This document shows, in pieces, positions 23,595 to 31,675 of a stretch of 35,158 nt of DNA. The stretch is from Nocardia seriolae NBRC 15557. GTDB taxonomy: Bacteria > Actinomycetota > Actinomycetes > Mycobacteriales > Mycobacteriaceae. Positions within the stretch are counted from its first letter, which is position 1. The number at the start of each line of letters is the position of its first letter. The translations under genes were made by a program, and so were the position numbers. The stretch spans positions 1-35,158 of the forward strand of contig NZ_BJWY01000079.1 in the NCBI RefSeq assembly GCF_007990715.1. The letters run 5' to 3'. The notes under the pieces were generated by a model, which made no database searches, was not told the origin of the DNA, and saw nothing but the letters and a program-made list of their open reading frames with translations.

Positions 23595-24887
23595 ATGACT
23601 AATATCCCGGTTAGCGAAGAGTCGTCCACGCTTGCGGCCACAGCGGCCCCGGCACCGACCCGGGGCGCAGGCGCGCCCCCGAACGCCGCAGCGAGCGAGG
23701 ACCGGGCCGCAGCCGTGCCGCGGGCGGCATCGGAGCCGAACGGATTGCGACGCACGCTGATTCTGGCGCTGGGCACCTTCGCCGTCGGCACCGACTCGTT
23801 CATCCTGGCCGGGTTCCTGCCGGATCTGGCGGATTCCCTGCGGGTTTCGACCGCGACCGCCGGGCTGGCGGTGACGGTGTTCGCCGCGGCCTACGCCCTC
23901 GGGTCGCCGGTGCTGGCCACGTTCACCGCGCGGCTGCCCCGGCGCACCCTGCTGGTGTCGGCGCTGCTGGTCCTGGCGCTGGGAAATCTGGGATCCGCAC
24001 TGGCGCCGACCTTCTGGGCGCTGCTGGCCACCCGCGTCCTGGCTGCGCTCGGGGCAGCGGCGTTCACACCGAACGCGGGCGCGGTCGCCTCGGCCCTGGT
24101 GCGACCGGAGGCGCGAGCCCGCGCGCTCGCCGTGGTGATCGGCGGACTGACCATCGCGACCGCACTCGGCGTGCCGCTCGGCGACCTGCTCGGCCAGTGG
24201 CTGGGCTGGCGATCGGCGCTCCTCGGCGTGGCGCTGGTGTGTCTGATGGCGGCGTCCGGCGTCGCGGCATGGGTGCCCCCACTGCCCGGGAATCCCTATG
24301 TGCCGCTGGGCACTCGGCTCGCAGTGCTGCGCAACCGCTCGGTCGCGGCGGTACTGCCGCTGACCGTGCTCGGCATGGCCGCGGCCTACACGGTCTACGC
24401 CTACGCCGTCCCCGCCCTGGGGGCAATGGGAATCGGTGCGACCTCGACCGCGTGGGTGCTGATGCTCTACGGCGCAGGCGCGGTCGCGGGAAACCTGTCC
24501 TCGGGCTACGCCACCGACCGCTGGGGCGCAACCAGGGTGCTGACCACCGGATACGTGACGATGGCCCTCGCACTGGGTGTGCTGGGTGTGCTGGCCGCCA
24601 CCGCTGCGCGGCTGCCCCTGCTGGTCTCCCTGCCCGCCATCGCCTGGGGCGCGGCCAGCTGGTGCCAGACCCCCGCGCAGCAACATCGCCTCATCGCCGC
24701 CGCCCCGCACGAATCGGGCCTGGTCGTGGCCCTCAACGCCTCCTGCATCTACTTCGGCATCGGAGCCGGAACACTGCTCGGCGGCGTCACCATCGGCCAC
24801 GGTGCCGCGGCCGCGTTCGGCCTGGCTGCGGCGCTGGCGGTGGTGGCGCTGGGATATCTGCGGATCACCGCCGCGACGGCGCGCTGA
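23595..24887 (+). CDS. MFS transporter (AraJ/drug-exporter type)
   Basis: A 430-aa major facilitator superfamily exporter of the 12-helix drug:H+ antiporter type. ATG 23595 has AAGGAG 7 nt upstream. Motif A-like sequence appears after helix 2 (PVLATFTARLPRRTLL), and the D-x-x-x-x-F-x-x-x-x-L-P start is visible (GTDSFILAGFLPDLAD). An unusual soluble N-terminal extension of about 50 residues, rich in Ala, Pro and Glu, precedes the first helix. The gene follows the Rrf2 regulator behind a terminator. Efflux of a toxic small molecule sensed by Rrf2 is the likely role; the substrate is unknown. Confidence 0.87.
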   Translation: MTNIPVSEESSTLAATAAPAPTRGAGAPPNAAASEDRAAAVPRAASEPNGLRRTLILALGTFAVGTDSFILAGFLPDLADSLRVSTATAGLAVTVFAAAYALGSPVLATFTARLPRRTLLVSALLVLALGNLGSALAPTFWALLATRVLAALGAAAFTPNAGAVASALVRPEARARALAVVIGGLTIATALGVPLGDLLGQWLGWRSALLGVALVCLMAASGVAAWVPPLPGNPYVPLGTRLAVLRNRSVAAVLPLTVLGMAAAYTVYAYAVPALGAMGIGATSTAWVLMLYGAGAVAGNLSSGYATDRWGATRVLTTGYVTMALALGVLGVLAATAARLPLLVSLPAIAWGAASWCQTPAQQHRLIAAAPHESGLVVALNASCIYFGIGAGTLLGGVTIGHGAAAAFGLAAALAVVALGYLRITAATAR

Positions 24888-24971
24888 GACCCGGCTCACC
24901 GAATATGTTGTTGCGCTGCCCCGTTGATGCCCGTTACCGTTGCCGAGTTCCATTCCCGTCCGATCGGAGAC

Positions 24972-24989
24972 ATGCCGTTGCTCTTCTGA
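24972..24989 (+). other. Possible 5-codon leader peptide upstream of the ABC-F gene
   Basis: ATG-CCG-TTG-CTC-TTC-TGA encodes MPLLF and lies 59 bp before the ABC-F start. Short leader peptides commonly control ABC-F resistance genes by ribosome stalling. Against it, GGAG sits only 2 nt before the ATG, too close for good initiation, and I see no clear terminator/antiterminator pair. Low confidence. Confidence 0.25.
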
Positions 24990-25048
24990 GTTGATCGCCG
25001 AGTGGCCCGCAGTCGCGCGCCGCATTCGCTCAGCTCCGGGAGGCCCGC

Positions 25049-26647
25049 ATGTCTATGCCTGTTATTTCCATTTCCGATCTCACCTTCGTGTGGCCCGACG
25101 GCACCGAAGTCTTCGACGGTCTCGACGCCCAATTCGGGCCCGGTCACATCGGTCTGGTCGGGAGCAATGGCGTGGGGAAATCGACCCTGTTCCGGCTGGT
25201 TACCGGTGAGCTGCGCGCTGTGCGCGGTTCGGTGTCCGTGCCGGGGCGGTTCGGGTATCTGCGGCAGGATCTCGGGCTGGCCGCCGGGCAGCGGGTCGAT
25301 GCGGTGCTCGGGCTGGCCGGGATTCGAAAGGCGTTGCACCGCATCGAATCCGGGACGGGGGACGAGGCCGATTTCGATACCGTGGGCAGCGCCTGGGATA
25401 TCGAGGAACGTGCGGTGGCGCTGCTCGGGCGGCTCGGATTGCATTACGTCGCGGGCGATGTCACGCAGCTGGATCGCCGCCTGGACACTCTGTCCGGGGG
25501 TGAGACGGTGCTGCTGGGCCTGGTCGCCGAGCTGCTGCGCGAACCCGACGTGCTGCTGCTGGACGAACCGACGAACAATCTCGATCAGGTGGCGCGCGGG
25601 CGTCTCTACGAGGTCGTCGGTCAGTTCCCCGGGACCGTGCTGACCGTCAGCCACGACCGGGAACTCCTGGACCGCGTGGACGCCATCGCCGAACTGCGTC
25701 AGGGCGAGATCCGGTGCTTCGGTGGCAATTTCACCGAGTACGAGCGGATCGTCGAGGCCGAGCAGCAGGCCGTCCGCGCGGCCGTGCGCGAGGCCCGCAG
25801 CGATGTCCGCAAGCAGTCGCGCGAGCTGGTCGAGGCACGCATCAAGCTGGATCGGCGGCTGCGCTACGGGCAGAAGATGTGGGATCAGAAACGCGAACCC
25901 AAGATCGTCATGGCCGAACGCAGACGCCAGGCGCAGGTGTCGGCGGGCAAGCTGCGCAACAACCACATCGGCAAGGTCGAGGAGGCCAGGGATCATCTCA
26001 GCGATATGCAGGAGCGGGTGCGCGACGACCGTGAGATCCGGGTCGACCTGCCCGGCACCCGGTTGTATCCGGGGCAGGACGTGCTCGAGCTGAACGAAGT
26101 CCGGCTGGCGTGCGGGCCGACGGTGACGCTGAAGATCACCGGCCCCGAACGCATCGCGCTCACCGGCCGCAACGGCATCGGCAAAACCACGCTGCTGCAC
26201 CGGATCCGGGAGTCCGGGCCGAAGGTGGCCTGGCGCATGCTGCCGCAGCGCCTGGACGTCTTCGACGAGTCCCGCTCGGTCTTCGAGAACGTGGCGGCAA
26301 CCGCGCCGCACGCCGCACCCGAACGGATCCGCGCCCAGCTGGCCCGCTTCCTGTTCCGGGGCGGCGACGCCGACGTCCCGGCCGCCGCCCTCTCCGGCGG
26401 CGAGCGCCTGCGAGCGGCCCTGGCCATGCTGCTGCTGGCCGAGCCCGCACCGAAGCTGCTGCTGCTCGACGAGCCGACCAACAACCTCGACCTGCCGAGC
26501 CTCGCCCATCTCACCGAGGCCCTCGCCGGCTTCGAGGGCGCGCTGATGGTGGTGAGTCACGACCCGCGCTTCCTCGCCGGAATCGGGGTGACAAGGCGGC
26601 TGGAACTGACCGCCGGCGGGCTGGTGGAGTCTCCCGGTGAACAGTGA
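25049..26647 (+). CDS. ABC-F family ATPase, ribosome-associated
   Basis: A 532-aa soluble protein with two ABC cassettes and no membrane domain, the ABC-F layout. ATG 25049 has GGGAGG 5 nt upstream. Cassette 1 has Walker A GSNGVGKST, signature LSGGE and Walker B LLLDEPTNNLD. The interdomain linker (about residues 225-330) is long, highly charged and helical (EARSDVRKQSRELVEAR), as needed to reach the ribosomal E/P site. Cassette 2 has GRNGIGKTT, LSGGERLR and LLLDEPTNNLDLPS. Members either protect ribosomes from antibiotics (Msr, Vga, OptrA types) or act as translation factors such as EttA. The position after an efflux gene hints at resistance, but neither the linker length nor motif alone decides this. 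Confidence 0.9.
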   Translation: MSMPVISISDLTFVWPDGTEVFDGLDAQFGPGHIGLVGSNGVGKSTLFRLVTGELRAVRGSVSVPGRFGYLRQDLGLAAGQRVDAVLGLAGIRKALHRIESGTGDEADFDTVGSAWDIEERAVALLGRLGLHYVAGDVTQLDRRLDTLSGGETVLLGLVAELLREPDVLLLDEPTNNLDQVARGRLYEVVGQFPGTVLTVSHDRELLDRVDAIAELRQGEIRCFGGNFTEYERIVEAEQQAVRAAVREARSDVRKQSRELVEARIKLDRRLRYGQKMWDQKREPKIVMAERRRQAQVSAGKLRNNHIGKVEEARDHLSDMQERVRDDREIRVDLPGTRLYPGQDVLELNEVRLACGPTVTLKITGPERIALTGRNGIGKTTLLHRIRESGPKVAWRMLPQRLDVFDESRSVFENVAATAPHAAPERIRAQLARFLFRGGDADVPAAALSGGERLRAALAMLLLAEPAPKLLLLDEPTNNLDLPSLAHLTEALAGFEGALMVVSHDPRFLAGIGVTRRLELTAGGLVESPGEQ

Positions 26648-26671
26648 GCTGACCGGGTACAGTTCACCTCT

Positions 26672-26708
26672 CCGGGACCGTTCCCACCGGCGGCCGCGGC
26701 CGTCCCGG
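26672..26708 (+). terminator. Possible hairpin terminator between the ABC-F gene and rel
   Basis: CCGGGAC (26672-26678) pairs with GTCCCGG (26702-26708) around a 23-nt GC-rich loop that can fold. No T-run. The 151-bp gap also has to hold the rel promoter, which I cannot place with confidence. Confidence 0.4.
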
Positions 26709-26798
26709 TCGGGATCGGAATCCAGGACTAAAGTGGATGATCTGGGTGGTTGAACGGTCCGATATGGTTTTCCGATCGAGGCCGCGAGCGGAGGTGGC

Positions 26799-29165
26799 AT
26801 GACACAGCAAATGGAGCAGGCGAACTCGGGGCAATCGTCCGAGGGCGGGTCCGCCACCCCATCGGCCAATGGCCAGTCCGCTGCCGCCGCTCGCAATAGC
26901 ACCGCCGTCCCCACCTCCGCCTCCCGCCGCGTCCGCGCGCGCCTGGCGCGGCGCATGACCGGGCAGCGCGGCATCGCCGCCGTCAAACCGGTGCTCGAGC
27001 CGCTGGCCACCGTGCACCGCGAGCTGTACCCGAAGGCGAATCTGGCTCTGCTGCAACGGGCTTTCGACGTCGCCGACGAGAAGCACCAGCACCAGTTCCG
27101 CAAGTCCGGCGACCCGTACATCACCCACCCGCTGGCCGTCGCCAACATCCTGGCCGAGCTGGGCATGGACACCACCACGCTGGTGGCCGCGCTGCTGCAC
27201 GACACCGTCGAGGACACCGGGTACTCGCTCGACGAGCTGACCGCCGAATTCGGCACCGAGGTCGCCCACCTGGTGGACGGCGTCACCAAGCTGGACAAGG
27301 TCAACCTGGGCGCGGCCGCCGAGGCCGAGACCATCCGCAAGATGATCATCGCCATGGCCCGCGACCCCCGCGTGCTGGTGATCAAGGTCGCCGACCGGCT
27401 GCACAACATGCGCACCATGCGCTTCCTGCCGCCGGAGAAGCAGGCCAAGAAGGCGCGCGAAACCCTCGAAGTGATCGCGCCGCTGGCACACCGCCTCGGT
27501 ATGGCCACCGTCAAGTGGGAGCTCGAGGACCTCGCGTTCGCGATCCTGCACCCCAAGAAATACGACGAGATCGTGCGACTGGTCGCCGACCGCGCGCCCT
27601 CGCGCGACACCTACCTGGCCAAGGTGCGCGCCGAGATCGTGAACACCCTGGCCGCCAGCCGGATCAACGCGGTCGTGGAAGGCCGTCCGAAGCACTACTG
27701 GTCAATCTATCAGAAGATGATCGTCAAGGGTAAGGACTTCGACGACATCCACGACCTGGTCGGCATCCGCATCCTCTGCGACGAAGTGCGCGACTGTTAC
27801 GCCGCGGTCGGTGTCGTGCACTCGCTGTGGCAGCCCATGGCCGGGCGGTTCAAGGACTACATCGCCCAGCCGCGCTACGGCGTCTACCAGTCTTTGCACA
27901 CCACCGTGGTCGGACCCGACGGCAAGCCTCTGGAAGTGCAGATCCGCACCCAGGACATGCACCGGACCGCCGAGTTCGGCATCGCCGCGCACTGGCGGTA
28001 CAAGGAGACCAAGGGCAAACACTCCAACGACAACAACGAAGTCGACGACATGGCGTGGATGCGCCAGCTGCTCGACTGGCAGCGGGAGGCCGCCGACCCG
28101 GCGGAGTTCCTGGAGTCGCTGCGCTTCGACCTCAAGTCGCCGGAGATCTTCGTGTTCACGCCCAAGGGCGATGTGATCACGCTGCCGCAGAAGTCCACCC
28201 CCGTGGACTTCGCCTACGCCGTGCACACCGAGGTCGGGCACCGCTGCATCGGCGCGCGCGTCAACGGGCGCCTCGTCGCGCTGGAACGGCAGCTGGAGAA
28301 CGGTGAGGTCGTCGAGATCTTCACCTCCAAGGCCCAGAACGCCGGACCCTCGCGCGACTGGTCCAACTTCGTGGTGTCCCCGCGCGCCAAGGCCAAGATC
28401 CGGCAGTGGTTCGCCAAGGAACGCCGCGAAGAGGCACACGAGGCCGGCAAGGACGCCATCAGCAAGGAGGTCCGGCGTTCGGGCCTGCCGTTGCAGCGCC
28501 TGATGAGCGTGGACGCCATGAGCGCGCTGGCCCACGAACTGCACTACACCCACATCTCCGCGCTCTACGCGGCCGTCGGCGAGAACCAGGTCTCCGCGCA
28601 CCACGTGGTGCAGCGGCTCATGGCCCAGCTCGGCGGCGTCAGCGATGTCGAGAACGAACTGGCAGAGCGGTCCACCCCGTCCACCGTCCCGTCACGCCAG
28701 CGCACCACCGGCGATGCGGGCGTGGAGATTCCGGGCGCGCCCGGCACGGTCTCCAAGCTGGCCAAGTGCTGCACCCCGGTGCCCGGCGACGAGATCATGG
28801 GCTTCGTGACCCGCGGCGGCGCGGTCAGCGTGCACCGCACCGACTGCACCAACGCCGACTCCCTGCGCTCGGAACCCGAACGCATCATCGAGGTCAAGTG
28901 GGCGCCCTCACCTTCCTCGGTCTTCCTGGTCGCCATCCAGATCGAGGCCCTCGACCGCACCCGCCTGCTCTCCGACGTCACCAAGGTCCTCGCCGACGAA
29001 AAGGTCAACATCCTCTCCGCCGCCGTCACCACCTCCGGCGACCGAGTCGCCATCTCCAAGTTCACCTTCGAGATGGGCGACCCGAAACACCTGGGCCACC
29101 TGCTCAACGTGGTCCGCAACGTGGAAGGCGTCTACGACGTCTACCGCGTGACCTCCGCCGCATAG
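26799..29165 (+). CDS. rel: Bifunctional (p)ppGpp synthetase/hydrolase Rel
   Basis: A 788-aa stringent-response enzyme that makes and destroys (p)ppGpp according to ribosome and amino-acid status. ATG 26799 has GGAGG about 5 nt upstream. Domains: a variable Ser/Ala-rich N-terminus (1-50); HD hydrolase about 85-235 with intact metal motif HDTVEDT (His134, Asp135); synthetase about 280-400 with GRPKHYWSIYQKM and RYGVYQSLHTTV; TGS about 447-508 starting EIFVFTPKGDVITLP; the helical/zinc-finger region with AKCCTPVPGDEIMGF; and a C-terminal ACT domain about 710-788. Both catalytic halves look functional. It is separated from apt by 9.1 kb and followed by a convergent terminator. Confidence 0.96.
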   Translation: MTQQMEQANSGQSSEGGSATPSANGQSAAAARNSTAVPTSASRRVRARLARRMTGQRGIAAVKPVLEPLATVHRELYPKANLALLQRAFDVADEKHQHQFRKSGDPYITHPLAVANILAELGMDTTTLVAALLHDTVEDTGYSLDELTAEFGTEVAHLVDGVTKLDKVNLGAAAEAETIRKMIIAMARDPRVLVIKVADRLHNMRTMRFLPPEKQAKKARETLEVIAPLAHRLGMATVKWELEDLAFAILHPKKYDEIVRLVADRAPSRDTYLAKVRAEIVNTLAASRINAVVEGRPKHYWSIYQKMIVKGKDFDDIHDLVGIRILCDEVRDCYAAVGVVHSLWQPMAGRFKDYIAQPRYGVYQSLHTTVVGPDGKPLEVQIRTQDMHRTAEFGIAAHWRYKETKGKHSNDNNEVDDMAWMRQLLDWQREAADPAEFLESLRFDLKSPEIFVFTPKGDVITLPQKSTPVDFAYAVHTEVGHRCIGARVNGRLVALERQLENGEVVEIFTSKAQNAGPSRDWSNFVVSPRAKAKIRQWFAKERREEAHEAGKDAISKEVRRSGLPLQRLMSVDAMSALAHELHYTHISALYAAVGENQVSAHHVVQRLMAQLGGVSDVENELAERSTPSTVPSRQRTTGDAGVEIPGAPGTVSKLAKCCTPVPGDEIMGFVTRGGAVSVHRTDCTNADSLRSEPERIIEVKWAPSPSSVFLVAIQIEALDRTRLLSDVTKVLADEKVNILSAAVTTSGDRVAISKFTFEMGDPKHLGHLLNVVRNVEGVYDVYRVTSAA

Positions 29166-29191
29166 GCGGCCTGCTTTTCCGCGAGGTGCGG

Positions 29192-29215
29192 CCAGCCGAA
29201 CGACCGTTCGGCTGG
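29192..29215. terminator. Bidirectional terminator between rel and the amidinotransferase
   Basis: A perfect 10-bp stem, CCAGCCGAAC (29192-29201) and GTTCGGCTGG (29206-29215), with loop GACC, between convergent genes. No strong T-run on either side. Confidence 0.75.
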
Positions 29216-29242
29216 CGGGTCTCCTGGATGTCGCGACGACCG

Positions 29243-30217
29243 TCAGTCGGCGCGCAACAGAGGCTGGGTGGAGCAGCGGAAGGCGCCGCCGAAGATGCGG
29301 GTGACCGCGAAGTCGATGTATTCGACGGTGATGCCGTGGGTTTCGAGTTTCGCGCCGACGTGTTCGAATTCCGGGTCGGTGACGTAGGTTTCGGGGTTGA
29401 TGGGCAGGCCGTTGGTGGCCATGGCGGCGGCCTCGTCCTCGGTGACCTCGATGCGGTCCCAGTCGCGCAGGCGGTGGGGGAGACCGTCGGGCAGGCGGGC
29501 CGGGCAGGCGATGAGCAGGCCCTCACGAACCAGGCTCAGGGCGCAGTCCAGGTGCAGGACGTGGCGGCGGAGGCGGACCGGGATGACGGTGAACCCGTGC
29601 GGGCGAAGATATTTCGACAGCCAGGCGATGCCGAGGGCATTGGTGGCCATGCCGGAGATACCGACGAAGACCTCCTTGTCGAGCACCAGCACATCACCGC
29701 CCTCGAGGAAGGGCCCCGGCCCGGGCCGCCCGATGCCGGGGGTGGGCAGCGAAACATAGTGCGCGTCCGAAGGTATGACCCGTTCGATCAGCAGATCGCG
29801 GCTCGGCAGCACCTCGAGGCGGCGATGCGGGAATTGCAGCACGCCCTCGACGACGTGCTCGCCGACGGTGAACCACGGATCGCGGACGAAGAAGTTGGCG
29901 TACCCGGCCGCCCCCGCGGCGGCCTTCTCGGCCGGGGTGAACAGCCGCGGCCGCAGCACTTCGACCCCGTGCCGCCGCAGCACGGCCGCGAGCTCCTCGC
30001 GCTCGGCCTCCCAGCGTCTCTGCCGGTCGGGGTAGACCGCGCCGAAGTCCTTGCCCCACACCGCATCCAGTAATTCGGCCGCGGCCGGTTCCACCGGGAT
30101 CTCGGGGCCCACCATCGCGGCGTCGGCGGGTGCGCGGAACTCGCACCGCGAGACCACCACCGTCCGCAGCGGCGCGAATTCGCTGACGGCCTCGACCCGG
30201 GCGGTTCCAGCAGCCAT
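29243..30217 (-). CDS. Amidinotransferase/arginine deiminase superfamily enzyme
   Basis: A 324-aa guanidine-modifying enzyme with the pentein fold. Catalytic elements are all visible: VRDPWF (Asp113), EGGD (172-175), the His-x-Asp pair in VLHLDCAL (His222, Asp224) and the nucleophile Cys315 in GGAFRCSTQPLLR. The GGAF-x-C ending matches the glycine amidinotransferase/StrB branch better than arginine deiminases. The likely reaction is transfer of the amidino group from arginine to an unknown amine. ATG 30217 lacks a clear ribosome binding site; the frame is open further upstream to 30343, but that extension does not look like this family. It is divergent from the patatin gene with a 100-bp gap. 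No natural-product cluster surrounds it. Confidence 0.85.
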   Translation of the reverse strand: MAAGTARVEAVSEFAPLRTVVVSRCEFRAPADAAMVGPEIPVEPAAAELLDAVWGKDFGAVYPDRQRRWEAEREELAAVLRRHGVEVLRPRLFTPAEKAAAGAAGYANFFVRDPWFTVGEHVVEGVLQFPHRRLEVLPSRDLLIERVIPSDAHYVSLPTPGIGRPGPGPFLEGGDVLVLDKEVFVGISGMATNALGIAWLSKYLRPHGFTVIPVRLRRHVLHLDCALSLVREGLLIACPARLPDGLPHRLRDWDRIEVTEDEAAAMATNGLPINPETYVTDPEFEHVGAKLETHGITVEYIDFAVTRIFGGAFRCSTQPLLRAD

Positions 30218-30305
30218 GGCAGGAAACCATAATCGCTGGATCGGCCGGTCCGACGGTCCCGCGCACACCGCGCGCGTCACATTGCCCGTCATTCGCCGAC
30301 AGTCG

Positions 30306-30311
30306 TAGGGT
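30306..30311 (+). promoter_or_regulatory. -10 element for a leaderless patatin mRNA
   Basis: TAGGGT at 30306-30311 ends 6 nt before the GTG at 30318. No Shine-Dalgarno sequence is present, so transcription probably starts at the start codon. Confidence 0.45.
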
Positions 30312-30317
30312 CGACGC

Positions 30318-31229
30318 GTGGGCACCGAAGGCAAGCGGGTCAAACTTGCCCTGGGCAGCGGCGGTGCGCGCGGCTACGCGCACATCGGGGTGATCGCCGA
30401 ACTCCAGGCGCGCGGCTACGAGATCGTCGGGGTGGCCGGATCCTCGATGGGGGCGCTGGTCGGCGGGCTGTTCGCGGCCGGGCGGTTGGATGAATTCACC
30501 TCCTGGGCAACCGCTCTCGGGCAGTTCGAGGTGGCGCGGCTGCTGGATCCGGCGTTCAGCGAGCCGGGCGTCATCCGGGCCGGGCGGGTCCTGGACCGCA
30601 TTCGCGAGATGCTCGGGGAACTGCGTATCGAGGATCTCGCGATTCCCTATGTCGCGGTGGCCACCGATCTCACCACGGGCCGGTCGATCTGGTTCCGGAC
30701 CGGTGAGCTCGATGCCGCCATCCGCGCCTCGATCTCCATCCCGGGATTCATCACGCCGGTCCTGCACGACGGTCACGTGCTGGTGGACGGCGGCGTCCTC
30801 GACCCGTTGCCCGTGGTGGCGACCATGGCGCTGGGGGCCGCGGATCTCACCATCGGCGTGGATCTCTCGGGTGCGCCCGATCCGGCCTACGACCGCGCCC
30901 AGCCGCGTACGAACTGGTTCACCCAGTGGTGGCGGGCCTCGGCCCAGCGACTGGGGCGCGCCCCGGCCGAGACTCCCGACGACCCGCCGCCGCCGCTCAG
31001 CAGCGTCCGGGCCACCGATGTGGCGCAGCGGGCCATCGACATCATGCTCGCCGCCATCACCCGCCAGCACCTGGCCGCCCACCCGCCGGACCTGGTGATC
31101 TCGGTGCCCCAGAACATCTGCGGCACCATGGATTTCCATCGCGCCGGGCCCATCATCGAACAGGGCCGGATGCTGGCCGCCGCGGCCCTGGACGCCATGC
31201 CCGACGGCGTCCCGCCGCCGGTGCGCTGA
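30318..31229 (+). CDS. Patatin-like phospholipase
   Basis: A 303-aa patatin-domain lipid acyl hydrolase. The domain starts immediately: oxyanion loop GSGGARGY (residues 13-20), nucleophile elbow GSSMG with Ser43, and the dyad Asp157 in LVDGG. It resembles the RssA/YchK group of short bacterial patatins. There is no signal peptide, so it is probably cytoplasmic or membrane-peripheral. Residues about 190-225 form a Pro- and Arg-rich linker before the C-terminal helix. GTG 30318 is supported by the -10 element just before it and by the patatin motif lying directly after. ppnP follows 48 bp downstream but has its own promoter. Confidence 0.88.
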   Translation: MGTEGKRVKLALGSGGARGYAHIGVIAELQARGYEIVGVAGSSMGALVGGLFAAGRLDEFTSWATALGQFEVARLLDPAFSEPGVIRAGRVLDRIREMLGELRIEDLAIPYVAVATDLTTGRSIWFRTGELDAAIRASISIPGFITPVLHDGHVLVDGGVLDPLPVVATMALGAADLTIGVDLSGAPDPAYDRAQPRTNWFTQWWRASAQRLGRAPAETPDDPPPPLSSVRATDVAQRAIDIMLAAITRQHLAAHPPDLVISVPQNICGTMDFHRAGPIIEQGRMLAAAALDAMPDGVPPPVR

Positions 31230-31265
31230 ACCGACCACCCCGCCGGGTTGCCCGGAGGTCGCGGG

Positions 31266-31271
31266 TACGAT
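31266..31271 (+). promoter_or_regulatory. -10 element for a leaderless ppnP mRNA
   Basis: TACGAT at 31266-31271 lies 6 nt before the ATG at 31278. The nearest GGAGG (31254-31258) is too far upstream to serve as a ribosome binding site, so a leaderless transcript is the simplest reading. Confidence 0.5.
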
Positions 31272-31277
31272 CGCCGC

Positions 31278-31586
31278 ATGAAGTTCGAGAATGTCACCGT
31301 CACCAAGCGCGCCAACGTCTACTTCGATGGCAAGTGCGTCAGCCACAGCATCGAGCTGGCCGATGGCACCAGCAAGTCCGTCGGTGTCATCCTCCCCGCC
31401 ACCCTGACCTTCAACACGGGCGCGCCGGAGATCATGGAGCTGCTCGAGGGCTCCTGCAACGTCACCCTGGCCGGTGAGACCGAGGCCACCGCCTACAAGG
31501 GCGGCGAGTCCTTCTCGGTGCCGGGCGACTCCAGCTTCGTGATCGAGGTCATCGAGCCCGTCCACTACGTCTGCCACTTCGGCTGA
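31278..31586 (+). CDS. ppnP: Pyrimidine/purine nucleoside phosphorylase PpnP
   Basis: A 102-aa single-domain cupin that phosphorolyses many nucleosides (uridine, adenosine, guanosine, xanthosine and others) to base and ribose-1-phosphate, first assigned to E. coli YaiE. The family pattern is clear: VYFDGKCVSHSIE, KSVGVILPATLTFNTGAPEIMELLEGSCNV, the YKGGESFSVPGDSSF stretch and terminal YVCHFG. Length matches the family (about 94 aa in E. coli). ATG 31278 fits the family N-terminus; an upstream frame from 31248 would overlap the promoter. An intrinsic terminator follows 12 bp after the stop, so it is monocistronic. With apt in the same window it adds to purine salvage. Confidence 0.92.
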   Translation: MKFENVTVTKRANVYFDGKCVSHSIELADGTSKSVGVILPATLTFNTGAPEIMELLEGSCNVTLAGETEATAYKGGESFSVPGDSSFVIEVIEPVHYVCHFG

Positions 31587-31598
31587 TCCGAACCCCCG

Positions 31599-31639
31599 TG
31601 TGGCCCGGTCTCGCGAATGCGGCCGGGCCACAGCTTTTT
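31599..31639 (+). terminator. Intrinsic terminator after ppnP
   Basis: TGTGGCCCGG (31599-31608) pairs with CCGGGCCACA (31623-31632), a perfect 10-bp stem, followed by GC and five T (31635-31639). Confidence 0.88.
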
Positions 31640-31675
31640 CGGCTGTCCGTCACCCGCCCGTGGTAGGCATGAGAC

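Noticed and set aside
24896..27610. Long minus-strand open frame across the ABC-F gene and the start of rel
   Set aside because: Antisense shadow of two clear genes; no motif, no ribosome binding site.
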